64,000 nt of DNA from Fusobacterium varium (lineage in GTDB: Bacteria > Fusobacteriota > Fusobacteriia > Fusobacteriales > Fusobacteriaceae): assembly GCA_900637705.1 (NCBI GenBank), contig LR134390.1, positions 2,294,001 through 2,358,000 on the forward strand, in the 5' to 3' direction. Below, piece by piece: positions 1 to 8,890 of the stretch (its first letter is position 1; every line of letters begins with the position of its first letter). The position numbers and the translations under genes were made by a program. The notes below the pieces were generated by a model. The model was not told the origin of the DNA. It searched no databases and was given only the letters and a program-made list of their open reading frames with translations.

Positions 1-309
1 CATTTTTATTTAATTTTCGCTGCTATTTATGGAGTGATTTTCTTTGAATTTAAACCAACTTTTAGAGGGTGGGTAGATTCATTTATATTTTTAAATGTTC
101 TTGCAGTTATTATTTTCTTTATAAATTCAAACCTTGGAACAAATTATCTTTATGTTAATAGAATTCCTGATTTTACCTCTCCATTGGATCACTTTGGAAA
201 ATGGCCTTATTATATTGGGATTGTAGAAGGAATATATCTAGTATTGACATATGCTATTTATTTTCCATTCAGAAGAAAAACTTTTAAATACAGTACAAAA
301 TATTTTTAG
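1..309 (+). CDS. YwaF/TIGR02206-like integral membrane protein, 3' end only
   Basis: The reading frame is open from base 1 and ends at 309, so only the C-terminal ~102 residues are present. The visible part has at least two hydrophobic membrane segments (about residues 25-45 and 75-95 of the fragment). Between them is a loop rich in aromatic residues and prolines, and the tail is basic. The pattern GTNYLYVNRIPD followed by a short helix resembles the C-terminus of the YwaF/TIGR02206 family of small polytopic membrane proteins of unknown function. The GTG at 34 is internal and not a start. A strong hairpin terminator follows directly. The family call is moderate because the first half is missing. 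Confidence 0.6.
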   Translation, partial: HFYLIFAAIYGVIFFEFKPTFRGWVDSFIFLNVLAVIIFFINSNLGTNYLYVNRIPDFTSPLDHFGKWPYYIGIVEGIYLVLTYAIYFPFRRKTFKYSTKYF

Positions 310-319
310 AAACTATACT

Positions 320-354
320 AGGAGAATGATACATATGCATTCTCCTTTTTTATT
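320..354 (+). terminator. Rho-independent terminator of the YwaF-like gene
   Basis: Perfect 9-bp inverted repeat AGGAGAATG / CATTCTCCT with an 8-nt loop, followed by a run of T. It lies 10 bp after the stop codon of the plus-strand gene. Confidence 0.85.
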
Positions 355-495
355 GTAAATTATATATTTAAGTTTTCAGTTTTGTATTGAAAATATAATT
401 TTTATGTTTTATATTATTCATAATTAGCTCATAAAAAAATATTGTATTATGAATAATATAATAAAAGAATTTATGGTTTCTTTATTATTGAAATT

Positions 496-543
496 TAAAA
501 AAAAGGTTGCCTTATAAGCATAATCCGGCTTTTAGGTCAACCT
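496..543 (-). terminator. Rho-independent terminator downstream of yigZ
   Basis: On the minus strand AGGTTGACCT pairs with AGGCAACCT (one bulged A) around a ~20-nt loop. Eight T residues follow. It sits immediately after the yigZ stop codon. Confidence 0.75.
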
Positions 544-554
544 CTTTTATTTTT

Positions 555-1133
555 TTATAATTCTATTATAAGCAATCCTTTTACTTCTTTTAAAGTTTCA
601 AAAGTTTTCATATCAGTTTTTACTTTATATGTCACTCTTTCATTAAATCCTTTGTCTAGATATTCTCCATTAAAACTATCTATTATGCTTTCTATTTCGC
701 TTATTTTTTCATATGGAAAATCTATTATGTATATTTTTTTCTCTATATATTCTGCTATTCCAGCTTCCTGTATAGCAAGTTTTGCAGTTTTTGCATAATT
801 TCTGACAAGTCCTCCAGCTCCTAGTTTTATTCCACCAAAGTACCTTGTTGCAACTACAACTAAATTTGTAACATCCATATATGTTATTATATCCCCCATT
901 GGCTTTCCTGCTGTTCCACTAGGTTCTCCATCATCATCAGTTTTAAAATATTCCTGTCCATTATCTATAACTTTATATGCTGTACAATTATGAGTTGCAT
1001 CTTTATGCTTTTCTCTTATTTTAGTTATAAACTCTTCAGCCTCTTCTTTGCTTCCTATTGGTTTTACATATCCAATAAATTTTGATTTCCTTTCTTCAAA
1101 CTCTATCGAACATTCTCTCTCTACGCTTTTCAT
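555..1133 (-). CDS. yigZ: YigZ/IMPACT family protein
   Basis: 192 residues, the usual length of bacterial YigZ (UPF0029 / IMPACT family). The N-terminal IMPACT domain (about 15-120) carries the family signature VVATRYFGGIKLGAGGL near residues 92-108. An earlier block DDDGEPSGTAGKP lies near residue 67. The C-terminal part (about 130-190) fits the DUF1949 ferredoxin-like fold. The family is linked to translation control in eukaryotes (IMPACT/GCN1); the bacterial role is not settled. It lies 10 bp downstream of the M50 protease gene on the same strand and ends at a terminator, so it is probably the last gene of a comEC - M50 - yigZ transcript. Confidence 0.93.
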   Translation of the reverse strand: MKSVERECSIEFEERKSKFIGYVKPIGSKEEAEEFITKIREKHKDATHNCTAYKVIDNGQEYFKTDDDGEPSGTAGKPMGDIITYMDVTNLVVVATRYFGGIKLGAGGLVRNYAKTAKLAIQEAGIAEYIEKKIYIIDFPYEKISEIESIIDSFNGEYLDKGFNERVTYKVKTDMKTFETLKEVKGLLIIEL

Positions 1134-1143
1134 CTTTTCCTGC

Positions 1144-1878
1144 CTATATCAATTTTTCTAAAATATAAATTACTCCTGAATATATTGGAGCTATTATTCT
1201 TCCTAATAGACCTGTCATATTTAAAAGAAGTATAATTATTATTCCATATCTGTCCATATAGAAAATTGTATTTCTTAAATCATCGTTTCCTAGAGAAGCC
1301 AGAACTCTCGAACCATCTAATGGAGGAATTGGAATAAGGTTAAATACTCCAAGAAGAATATTTAATCTTATCATATAAATTATAGCTGCATAAACATATC
1401 TATTTCCCAAGTGAACTGCTGCATATTTAAAAAGAAATAGTCCTATTGCTGCGAGTATAAAATTTGAAGTTACTCCAGCTATTGCCACTAAAAACTCTCC
1501 TAATCTACCATATTTCAATCTCCAATAATTAATTGGAACTGGTTTTGCCCAACCAAATACAAAAGATGACCCAGAAAGTATCAATAAAATTGGAAACAAT
1601 GTTCCTAAGGGATCTAAATGTTTTAAAGGATTCAGACTTAATCTTCCATAATTTTTCGCTGTAGGATCCCCACATATGTATGCCATCACTCCATGAGCTA
1701 CCTCATGTATCAAAAGTGACAAAAGAAGTATAGCTATATTCAAAAATATCATTGGATTTGTAAAAATATTTCCACCTGTTCCTAAAACAAAATACAAAAC
1801 TATAATTCCTAGAATAATTTTTGTCAAATTAGGCATTCCACTATTTAAATATTTTAGTTCTTCCAGAAATCTTTTCAT
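1144..1878 (-). CDS. Site-2-protease family (M50) membrane zinc metalloprotease
   Basis: 244 residues with about six hydrophobic segments. The zinc motif HEVAH is at 58-62 inside a membrane helix. The third-ligand motif PLDG is at 186-189, preceded by FNLIPIPP. These are the hallmarks of the S2P/M50 intramembrane proteases, here the short YwhC/Rip-like type without a PDZ domain. Such enzymes cleave membrane-spanning substrates such as anti-sigma factors; no substrate can be named from the context. The start overlaps the end of comEC by 38 bp, suggesting translational coupling. The catalytic residues are all present. Confidence 0.9.
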   Translation of the reverse strand: MKRFLEELKYLNSGMPNLTKIILGIIVLYFVLGTGGNIFTNPMIFLNIAILLLSLLIHEVAHGVMAYICGDPTAKNYGRLSLNPLKHLDPLGTLFPILLILSGSSFVFGWAKPVPINYWRLKYGRLGEFLVAIAGVTSNFILAAIGLFLFKYAAVHLGNRYVYAAIIYMIRLNILLGVFNLIPIPPLDGSRVLASLGNDDLRNTIFYMDRYGIIIILLLNMTGLLGRIIAPIYSGVIYILEKLI

Positions 1879-3196
1879 CTTTTTTACCTTCCATCTTAAA
1901 TTTATTATAAAATACTCCCCAAAATATTATAACATAAAAAATCAAAAACAGAGCATTATCCTTACTTCCATTATATCTTAAAGTCAAATATGGAACTTTA
2001 GAAAAAATTGCTACCAACTTCATAAATGTTTCAAATATAATGTTTGTCATTGGAAAAATAATAAATCCAAGTCCTATATTTTCCAACAAAAGCCCAATAA
2101 ATGAAATTACTATATATAAAGTTCCTATTGGTAAAATGATTAAATTGCTAAAAAAAGAAAGAAACTGAATAGTTCCAAATTCCTTAATTAATATAGGTAA
2201 AAGAAAAAATTGTATAGTTGTGAGAAGTATCAATTTTTCTATAATTCTAGATTTCCCTTTATAAAGAACCTTTCTTATTATTGGATATATACATATTATA
2301 GCAAATACTGCTAAATAGGATAATATAAACGATACTTCATTCATTGATACAGGATTTATAAATATTCCTCCTATAAATGCTACTGCCAAAGACTTAGTTG
2401 CATCTATGTCCTCATAGAATATTTTTCCCCCTATAAATATCAATGCCATTATATAAGCCCTAATTAATGAAGGTGAATGTTTAACTCCAAAAAAATATAT
2501 GGTTAGGGAACATAACATAAAAATATATCTATTCTTTCTTGAAATAGGCAATTTTTTAGAAATAAAACTACATATTCCTAAAATAATTCCTATATGCAAT
2601 CCTGAAAGAGCCATAAGATATGATATCCCTACATAACTAAATTCTCTTCTCATATTTCTAGTAAGCTGTTTTCCTTCACCGAGTATAACTGCCCTATAAA
2701 CTCTTTTGAATTGGGGGTTTCCATTTTCAATAAATTTTTTTGCGTTATTTTCAAAATAATTTTTTAACCAATTTTTTTCTATTTTTTCTTCTGTTATTTT
2801 GTTGATATAAAAATACTGCATATTCTCTCTATTTTCTATCTTAGCTATTTCAGCTAAAATCATATATTTCCCATTAGGTATCTCTGGAATAAATGTATAA
2901 CTTTTTATTTTAGGATATCTGTTATCTATTTTTATTATCCGTCCCATTCCATTATTAACTTCTACTTTCATTTTAACTATATCCAATCTTTTAGAATCAT
3001 TAAAATGTATACATAAAAGTAATCTTACAATCAATAGAATTGGAATTATATATATAAGCTTATCCTTACTTTTAAAAAATATCCATATTCCACATACTAT
3101 TAAAACAGTAAGAAAAATTGAAGTCCATAAAGAAAATATATTAAAAATAGTCATAATTATAAAAACTTCTAAAGCTAGAATATAAATGAGTTCCAA
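1841..3196 (-). CDS. comEC: ComEC/Rec2-family competence membrane protein
   Basis: 451 residues, polytopic. The ComEC core signature is near residues 187-205 (YVGISYLMALSGLHIGI), followed by about eight membrane helices. In transformable bacteria ComEC forms the inner-membrane channel for single-stranded DNA. The C-terminal metallo-beta-lactamase nuclease domain found in long ComEC proteins is absent. The N-terminal soluble region (about 70-150) fits the OB-like DUF4131 part. The start is TTG at 3196, with an SD GGAGG 7 bases upstream. Whether the host is transformable cannot be told from this window, because no comEA or comF is nearby. Confidence 0.87.
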   Translation of the reverse strand: MELIYILALEVFIIMTIFNIFSLWTSIFLTVLIVCGIWIFFKSKDKLIYIIPILLIVRLLLCIHFNDSKRLDIVKMKVEVNNGMGRIIKIDNRYPKIKSYTFIPEIPNGKYMILAEIAKIENRENMQYFYINKITEEKIEKNWLKNYFENNAKKFIENGNPQFKRVYRAVILGEGKQLTRNMRREFSYVGISYLMALSGLHIGIILGICSFISKKLPISRKNRYIFMLCSLTIYFFGVKHSPSLIRAYIMALIFIGGKIFYEDIDATKSLAVAFIGGIFINPVSMNEVSFILSYLAVFAIICIYPIIRKVLYKGKSRIIEKLILLTTIQFFLLPILIKEFGTIQFLSFFSNLIILPIGTLYIVISFIGLLLENIGLGFIIFPMTNIIFETFMKLVAIFSKVPYLTLRYNGSKDNALFLIFYVIIFWGVFYNKFKMEGKKDEKISGRTKIFK

Positions 3197-3222
3197 GATT
3201 TGCCTCCGATTTTTAAATATTT

Positions 3223-4545
3223 CTATTCCTCATACTTATAGTAAAATATGAATGATATAATAAATGAAATCGTAGACACAATAGAAGTAAGGTATATACC
3301 ACTCTTTTCCACTCCTTTTGGAGTTCCTGTTATTGCTGATAAAATATCCCCATTTCCTGATACCAAAATTATAGGTAAAATAAGTATAGATATTAAAAAT
3401 GCCATTTTCAAGAAAAATCCCTGTATCCCAAAACAAACTCCCTCTATTCTATGACCTGTTTCATCACTTATTTTGCTTCCTATCTCGCTGAGCATAGCAG
3501 GTGGGAAAATAAATCCTGCCCCTGCAATTGGTATTCCTATCAAAGCAAATAATATAAATCCAAATTTTGCTGGTATTGCTTTTCCAAGAAAAAATAAAGC
3601 TGCTGTAAATATTATCAACATAACTAAACAGCTCAACATAATTTTTCTGTATCCATATTTTCTAGAAAGCAGATTAGTAGGATAAAAACATAATGCTGAC
3701 ATTCCAAAAAGAAGAGCTGATGCCAATGTTATTGCACCTTTTCCATATCCCATGATATCCTCTACAAAATAGTTCATAACTGCTCTGAGATTATTAAATC
3801 CTATAAAAAAGAATAAAAGTCCTAAAAGATACAATACAAAAGATTTATTTTTAAATAATATTCCCATTGTAGCTTTAAAACTGGCATCTGAACTTTGTCC
3901 TAAAGAATATTTTCTCTCTGGGACTAAAAATACTGTTATATATCCTCCAATTACTGCTATAGCACATAGAGAGATAACCATTCCTCTGACTCCAAAAAGA
4001 ACATCTCCCTTTCCAATTATTTTTATCAACACACCAGGAATTATCATTGCTACTGCAGTATATAAAAGCCTGAATATAGACTGCCATGTAGACAGATTGA
4101 GTCTTTCCTCCTGTGTCTGCCCTATTTCAGGTATAAGAGCATTATAAGGAGCTCCTACAACAGTATAAAATGAAAAGAACAGTGAACCTATTATTGCAAG
4201 ATAAATAAAAGCTGCTTTCTCATTTCCCATTGGTGGATAAAAAAATGCTGTTGTACATATTGCCAGAGGAATAGTTCCTACTGCTATAAAAGGAATCCTT
4301 CTTCCCCATTTTGTATTTACTCTATCTGACAAAAATCCAACTACAGGGTCTGTTATCATATCCACTAATCTTGATATAACAAGTGCAAGTGAAATAAATA
4401 ATGGAGCCATTACTGGTTTTAGCCCTGAATTTTCAGGTGGAAGATAGAAATATAATATCCATTGTGCAAAAATCTGATCCACAATGGCATAACTAACTCC
4501 TAGTCCATAAAATATCTGTATACTTAAAGGTATTCTTTTTCCCAT
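3223..4545 (-). CDS. GPH-family (MelB-like) sugar:cation symporter, MFS
   Basis: 440 residues with twelve likely membrane helices. The MelB/GPH signature lies in the first third: RLVDMITDPVVGFLSDR (about 61-77) followed by WGRRIPFI. GPH transporters (glycoside-pentoside-hexuronide:cation symporters) couple sugar entry to Na+ or H+. The substrate cannot be assigned, because no glycosidase or sugar kinase lies next to it. The ATG at 4545 is preferred over the GTG codon just upstream because it sits six bases after GGAG. The gene is separated by 26 bp from comEC and may be read in the same direction as that group. Confidence 0.88.
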   Translation of the reverse strand: MGKRIPLSIQIFYGLGVSYAIVDQIFAQWILYFYLPPENSGLKPVMAPLFISLALVISRLVDMITDPVVGFLSDRVNTKWGRRIPFIAVGTIPLAICTTAFFYPPMGNEKAAFIYLAIIGSLFFSFYTVVGAPYNALIPEIGQTQEERLNLSTWQSIFRLLYTAVAMIIPGVLIKIIGKGDVLFGVRGMVISLCAIAVIGGYITVFLVPERKYSLGQSSDASFKATMGILFKNKSFVLYLLGLLFFFIGFNNLRAVMNYFVEDIMGYGKGAITLASALLFGMSALCFYPTNLLSRKYGYRKIMLSCLVMLIIFTAALFFLGKAIPAKFGFILFALIGIPIAGAGFIFPPAMLSEIGSKISDETGHRIEGVCFGIQGFFLKMAFLISILILPIILVSGNGDILSAITGTPKGVEKSGIYLTSIVSTISFIISFIFYYKYEE

Positions 4546-4705
4546 CACATTCTCCTTTTTATTTAATCTTTATCCTTTATAGATATTTTTAATTTTTATA
4601 TTATTATACCAAATTAATATCAATATTTTTATTTATTTTTCTTGTATAATTTTTTCCTAATTATCTAAATTTATTTGTTTTAATAAATTAATATTGATAT
4701 TTTCT

Positions 4706-5883
4706 TTACTTTTCTTTTATCATCAATGGAATCTTTGAATCTTCATAATAATTTATCATTTTATATATAAGAGAGGCTCTTTCATTAAACTCTATAAGTT
4801 CTCTTACATCAGAGGAAAATTTATCTTTAATATTTTTCATAGATGTTATAATTTTACTATTTTCTTCTTTTTTCAAATAGCTCAAATATTCTCTTCCCCT
4901 GTCATTAAATCCTAGTACTCTTATATAAGGAATTTCTTTTTTTATTTCCTGAGTAAGTTTTTGTGTTATCCCAGTTAAAATATGAATCAATATTCGTTGA
5001 GTTCTCCCTTGAGTAAATCTTTTGCTTGTTATTTCTCTATAAAAATCTTTAAATTCATAATTTTTTAATGCCATTTCATAAAGTCTGTTCTCATACCCTT
5101 TTTCCATATCCTGAATATTAAACAACATATTTTTATTTCTTATTATTTCATATCTTAATATAGGATAAAAATCTTCCAAATATGCAAGTCTATTCTTTTC
5201 TTTCTCTTCTCTTAATATCCTGAAACTTTCTTCTGGCATCAAGCTGCTTATATCAGTATTTTCTTTTAAAAATTTCCTTATGGCAGTTGCACTGGCAAAA
5301 CTTTCACATATATTTTCTTCATAATACCCAGTTTTTTCTCTCTTTATAAGAATAGGAACTATGCTACTTTTCCAATATTTTATAGCTTTTAAATATTCCA
5401 CACCTAAAATATCATTTGAAGCAAGAGAAATATCTTTTCCTTCTATTTCTCTTAAAGTTTTAGAGTATGCTGTTGGATACGAATCTCCATTTGAAAGATT
5501 TTCTTTTATTGTATTTTTAAATTCTTCTGTTTCTTCTATTTGAGCAATTTTTTTAAATTATCTATATCTGATTTTTCTGAACCAAATATAATATTACTGC
5601 ACTTTAATTCATTAAGAATTCCCACTGAACCTATAGCAAAAATTTCAGCACTCTGACAAGAATAAAATACTGGAAGCTCAACTACCATATCTATTCCATT
5701 TTTTAAAGCCATCTCTGCTCGTTTCCACCTGTTTATAACAGCAGGTTCTCCCCTCTGAACAAAATCCCCACTCATAACAGCTATCTTTATACTTTCTCTA
5801 TCTATTTCACATGCCCTTTCAAAATGATATTTATGTCCATTATGAAAAGGATTATATTCCACAATTAATCCTGATGCTTTCAT
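4706..5883 (-). pseudogene. tmcAL: tRNA(Met) cytidine acetate ligase TmcAL, interrupted by a one-base frameshift
   Basis: Two frames together encode one protein of about 390 residues. The N-terminal part (5883 down to about 5550) has GLIVEYNPFHNGHKYH, the HxGH-type nucleotidyltransferase motif, plus MSGDFVQRGEP. The second frame continues through PTAYSK and ASNDILGVEYLKA, both typical of TmcAL. TmcAL uses ATP and acetate to make ac4C at the wobble base of elongator tRNA(Met). The break is at the A7 run (minus strand; plus 5548-5554): adding one A, or a -1 slip, joins LKK to IAQIEE without loss. The ATG at 5883 is chosen because GGAG lies five bases upstream. Real mutation, sequencing error and slippage cannot be told apart here. 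Confidence 0.85.
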
Positions 5884-5961
5884 CATTGCTCCTTTCTCTT
5901 TTCTACTTATCATCATATCAGTTGTTTATTAACAAATCAATCAATATTTGTTGCTTTTCTA

Positions 5962-5989
5962 TTGCTTTTTCAAAATTTTAGTTTATAAT
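5962..5989 (+). promoter_or_regulatory. Candidate sigma-70 promoter for coaX
   Basis: TTGCTT at 5962-5967, 16-bp spacer, TATAAT at 5984-5989. The SD AAGGAGG and ATG follow about 20 bases downstream. Prediction from consensus only. Confidence 0.6.
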
Positions 5990-6021
5990 TAAGTATATAC
6001 TTGATATAAGGAGGAAATCAT

Positions 6022-6797
6022 ATGCTTTTAGCAATTGATATTGGTAACACCCACATAGTGACGGGTTTGTTAGATGACACAGGAAATGTTCTACTCACTT
6101 TTAGAGTTGCTTCTAATGATAAATTAACTGAAGATGAGTATTTTTCATATTTAAGAAATATATCAAAATTTAATAAAATAGACATTGAAAAAATTGATGG
6201 AATGATAGTTGCATCTGTAGTTCCAAATCTTATTACAATATTCCATTTTCTTGGAAAAAAATATTTTAATATAGAACCTATGATAGTAAACTCAGAATTA
6301 AAAAAACCTTTTACTTTTGCTCCAAATCTTAATCCAACTGGTTTTGGTGCTGATAGAATAATAGATATAGTTCAGTCTTTAAGCGACTATCCAGATAAAA
6401 ATCTTGTTATATTTGATTTTGGAACTGCAACTACTTATGAAGTGCTTGAGAAAAATATTTATATAGGAGGAGGAATTCTTCCTGGAATAGAAATGTCTAT
6501 AAATGCTTTATTTGCTAATACAGCAAAATTACCAAAAGTAAAATTCAGTACTCCTGATTCTGTACTTGGAAAAAATACTATTGAACAGATTCAAGCTGGA
6601 ATATTCTATGGATATGCTGGACAGATAAAGCATATAATAAAAAAATCAAGGAAGTAGTAAAAGATCCATTTATTATTGCAACAGGTGGACTTGGTAAAAT
6701 TCTTTCTGCTGAAATAGAAGAAATTGATGTTTACTCCCCTGATTTAAGTATAAAAGGGCTTCATACTCTTTATGAATATAACAAAACTCATAATTAA
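6022..6797 (+). pseudogene. coaX: Type III pantothenate kinase CoaX, interrupted by a one-base frameshift
   Basis: CoaX phosphorylates pantothenate in the first step of coenzyme A synthesis. The N-terminal phosphate-binding motif AIDIGNTH and the internal FDFGTATTYE and GGGILPG motifs are intact. The first frame stops at 6657 after 211 codons. The next frame supplies the missing C-terminus (IIATGGLGKI, then ...LHTLYEYNK) to 6797, giving the normal ~258 residues. The break is at an A7 run (6639-6645); one more A, or a -1 slip, restores KHIIKKIKEVV. CoaX is usually the only pantothenate kinase in bacteria that carry it. A true knockout would therefore be costly, which favours error or slippage. 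SD AAGGAGG precedes the ATG. Confidence 0.88.
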
Positions 6798-6828
6798 ATA
6801 AAATATTTTTAAATATTCCTAAGTAAAA

Positions 6829-6867
6829 AGGGTCTAACTGTAATTTAACAGCTAGACCCTCTTTTTT
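6829..6867. terminator. Bidirectional terminator between coaX and the exported-protein gene
   Basis: AGGGTCTA...TAGACCCT inverted repeat (6829-6860) with an inner CTGT/AACAG extension. T-rich on the plus side and A-rich on the other, so it can serve coaX (+) and the convergent gene ending at 6866 (-). Confidence 0.8.
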
Positions 6868-7432
6868 AGTTTAATACTTTTTTATTTTTCTTTACAAAAT
6901 CTATTATTTTAAAATAATCTTCCATTGCTGCATTAATATATGCCTTTTGCCCTACATAATTATCTGGATAAAGTTTTGCAGCTGATTCTTTAAATATCTC
7001 TACAACTTCAGCCGGAACTTTAGACGAAGCTATTTCTTTAGCCAGTTCCTCTTTAGCTGCATTGTTTTTTTCTTCAGTTACTGCTGCATTTTTCAATGTT
7101 TCTACTTTTACTCTTTCTACAAGCTCATTATAATTTGCTATTTCACTTGGAAGAACCTGATACTGTTTTATAAAGTTTGAACCATACATTTCTCTCAATC
7201 TTTGTTTTATTCTTTGAAATTCCACTGCAGGTATTCCAGATTCCTCTCCCATTTTTTCCATTTTTAAATATGATTCTGTCTGCCATCTTCTGAAAGACAT
7301 TCTGTCGCTTCCTTCAAAAGATTGAGATTCTCTGATTATAGCTTTTTCAATATCTTCTGGTATCTCTTGCTTAGTAGCAGCAAAAATTGAAATATTTAAA
7401 GCTATCAATCCTAGTACTATTACTTTCTTCAT
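6866..7432 (-). CDS. Exported protein of unknown function, Fusobacterium type
   Basis: 188 residues. A Sec signal peptide is clear: MKK, then a hydrophobic core VIVLGLIALNISIF, then cleavage after AA near residue 19. The mature protein is highly charged and mostly helical, with alternating E/K-rich and A-rich stretches (about 85-150) that could form a coiled coil. No catalytic motif or lipobox is visible, so it is probably a soluble periplasmic protein. SD GGAGG lies upstream of ATG at 7432. I do not recognise a named family. The IS3 element begins about 30 bp upstream of the start, so its native promoter may have been displaced. Confidence 0.7.
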   Translation of the reverse strand: MKKVIVLGLIALNISIFAATKQEIPEDIEKAIIRESQSFEGSDRMSFRRWQTESYLKMEKMGEESGIPAVEFQRIKQRLREMYGSNFIKQYQVLPSEIANYNELVERVKVETLKNAAVTEEKNNAAKEELAKEIASSKVPAEVVEIFKESAAKLYPDNYVGQKAYINAAMEDYFKIIDFVKKNKKVLN

Positions 7433-7472
7433 TCTTTCCTCCTCTAATTTATAGACATTTCTATGTCGTATT

Positions 7473-8320
7473 TTATATTTTTATTTTTGTATATTTTTCT
7501 CTGTATTTTACAGGACTTATTCCACCAAGCTTTAATTGTATTCTTTCATTATTATAAAAATCTATATAATTTTTTATTTTTTGAGATAAATCCTCATATG
7601 TTATTCCTCTATCTAATAAGTATATCAGTTCTGCTTTAAAATGTCCAAAAATATCTCAATAGGCACATTATCCCAACAATTGCCACGTCTTGACATAGAT
7701 TGAATAATCCCTCTTTCTTTCAGCATATCACAATATTCTTTTCCTGTATACTGAAAACCTTGATCAGTATGTAAAATACATTTTTCTTCTAATGGAAATT
7801 TAAAAATTTTGTCCAAAGTTTTTACAACAAGTTCAAAGCCATCAGTAAACCCTAAATCATAGGCAATTATTTCATCATTAAAAACATCTTTTACAGCATT
7901 CATATATACAGTAAAATTATACATTTTTATTTCAGTAATATCCATACACAATTTTTCTAAAGGCTTTTCTGAACTAAAATCTCTATTTAAAATATTATCT
8001 GCAATTTTTCCAGACCAGCTCTTCCCTTTATAGCTTTGGTTCCTTATTATTGATTTTACTCCAAGCTCTCTCATTATTCTGTATATTCTTTTATGATTTA
8101 CTTTAAACTCTGTATTACTATTAATATATGAACATAATCTTTTTACTCCATATGTACCATTATATTTCTCATTTATCTTTATAATCAATTCTTCTATTTT
8201 TTTATTTTCTTTTTCTCTTTTACTTATATCATATCTACTTTTTTTCCACTTGTAATAAGCACTTCTAGATACTCCTGCAGCCCAGCATAAAGATGTAACT
8301 GGATATTCATCTTCCAACAT
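7473..8320 (-). pseudogene. IS3-family transposase OrfB (integrase core), frameshifted near its end
   Basis: Contains an HTH_21-like start (WAAGVSRSAYYKWKK) and the rve integrase core. The DDE residues are visible as LCMDITEI (first Asp), HTDQGFQYTG (second Asp) and NCWDNVPIE, which leads to the catalytic Glu. The open frame stops at 7625 after FLDILKQN. The next frame provides FGHFKAELIYLLD and the conserved tail FYNNERIQLKLGGISPVKYR to 7473. The break is at a run of five T on the minus strand (plus 7647-7651); one more T restores EIFFGHFKAEL. OrfB is probably made as an OrfAB fusion through the A_AAA_AAG site upstream. As sequenced, the element would be inactive. Confidence 0.88.
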
Positions 8321-8322
8321 CT

Positions 8323-8658
8323 CTATAGCTCTATATCTATCTCTTCCAGCTGCAGAATATACAACTTTTTTAAATATTCATTCTCCATTCTCAAATACTT
8401 ATTTTCTTTTTTTATAGATAAGTTTTTTTCATTAGAAATATTTTTTATTTTCTTTAAAATCATATTTTTACTACTTCTTCTTCTATCAAAAGCCTTTTCT
8501 CCTAATTCTTTATACTTCTTTACCCAATCTAGTATTTGTGTATCAGATTTAACTCCATATTCTTTTGCTAACATTTCAGCACTGACATTAGATTTTAAGT
8601 ATGCTTTTACAACTGATAATTTCAAATTTTTGTCATATCTACTATATTCTCTGCACAT
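8323..8658 (-). CDS. IS3-family transposase OrfA (helix-turn-helix)
   Basis: 111 residues. The N-terminal helix-turn-helix (about 10-50) has the pattern LKLSVVKAYLKSNVSAEML followed by YGVKSDTQILDWVKKY. This binds the IS ends. The C-terminal leucine-zipper-like coiled coil (about 75-105) has repeated N-K-Y-L and E-N-E-Y-L heptads. The stop lies 3 bp before the first ATG of orfB. The -1 frame stays open across the junction (KKVVYSAAGRDRYRAIE), so a slip at A_AAA_AAG in the LKK codons joins the two proteins. SD AGGAGG lies 8 bases before ATG at 8658. Confidence 0.87.
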   Translation of the reverse strand: MCREYSRYDKNLKLSVVKAYLKSNVSAEMLAKEYGVKSDTQILDWVKKYKELGEKAFDRRRSSKNMILKKIKNISNEKNLSIKKENKYLRMENEYLKKLYILQLEEIDIEL

Positions 8659-8724
8659 AATAAAACCTCCTAAATAAATTATTTGTTTAAAAGAAATATT
8701 AAATACTTTTCAAAAAATTTTTAA

Positions 8725-8745
8725 GGATGACCTTATGAGTCATCC
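8725..8745. terminator. Hairpin terminator flanking the IS3 element
   Basis: Perfect GGATGAC / GTCATCC stem with a 7-nt loop, T/A-rich on both sides. It may belong to the locus that existed before the IS inserted. Confidence 0.6.
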
Positions 8746-8829
8746 CTATATTTTTTTATCCTTCAATATTTCTCTAAAATACTATATTAGAGTTAGTATA
8801 TTCCCTTTATATTATACCTTGATTTTCCT

Positions 8830-8860
8830 CAAAAAAAAGTGCCTACCTGAGGTAAGCACT
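8830..8860 (-). terminator. Terminator of porin gene 1
   Basis: Minus strand AGTGCTTACC TCA GGTAGGCACT, a 10-bp stem with one GU pair, followed by T7. The same design recurs after the other two porin genes. Confidence 0.88.
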
Positions 8861-8890
8861 AAAAATTTTCATTTAATTTTTTAAACCAAA

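Larger units (their letters stand above)
7464..8712 (-). mobile_element. IS3-family insertion sequence
   Basis: Two transposase frames in the IS3 arrangement (orfA then orfB). They are flanked by imperfect inverted repeats: GTATTTTATATTT at 7468-7480 and its complement AAATATTAAATAC at 8694-8706 (one mismatch). Both ends can be read as TG...CA. No target-site duplication is evident, so the ends are approximate. The slippery heptamer A_AAA_AAG (minus strand; plus 8365-8371) lies in the orfA/orfB overlap, as expected for programmed -1 frameshifting to an OrfAB transposase. Confidence 0.85.

Noticed and set aside
4605-4704. Paired AATTAATAT(C/T)(A/G)ATATTTT motifs upstream of the GPH symporter
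   Set aside because: AT-rich, low complexity, and each is nearly self-complementary by composition. Not enough to call an operator.
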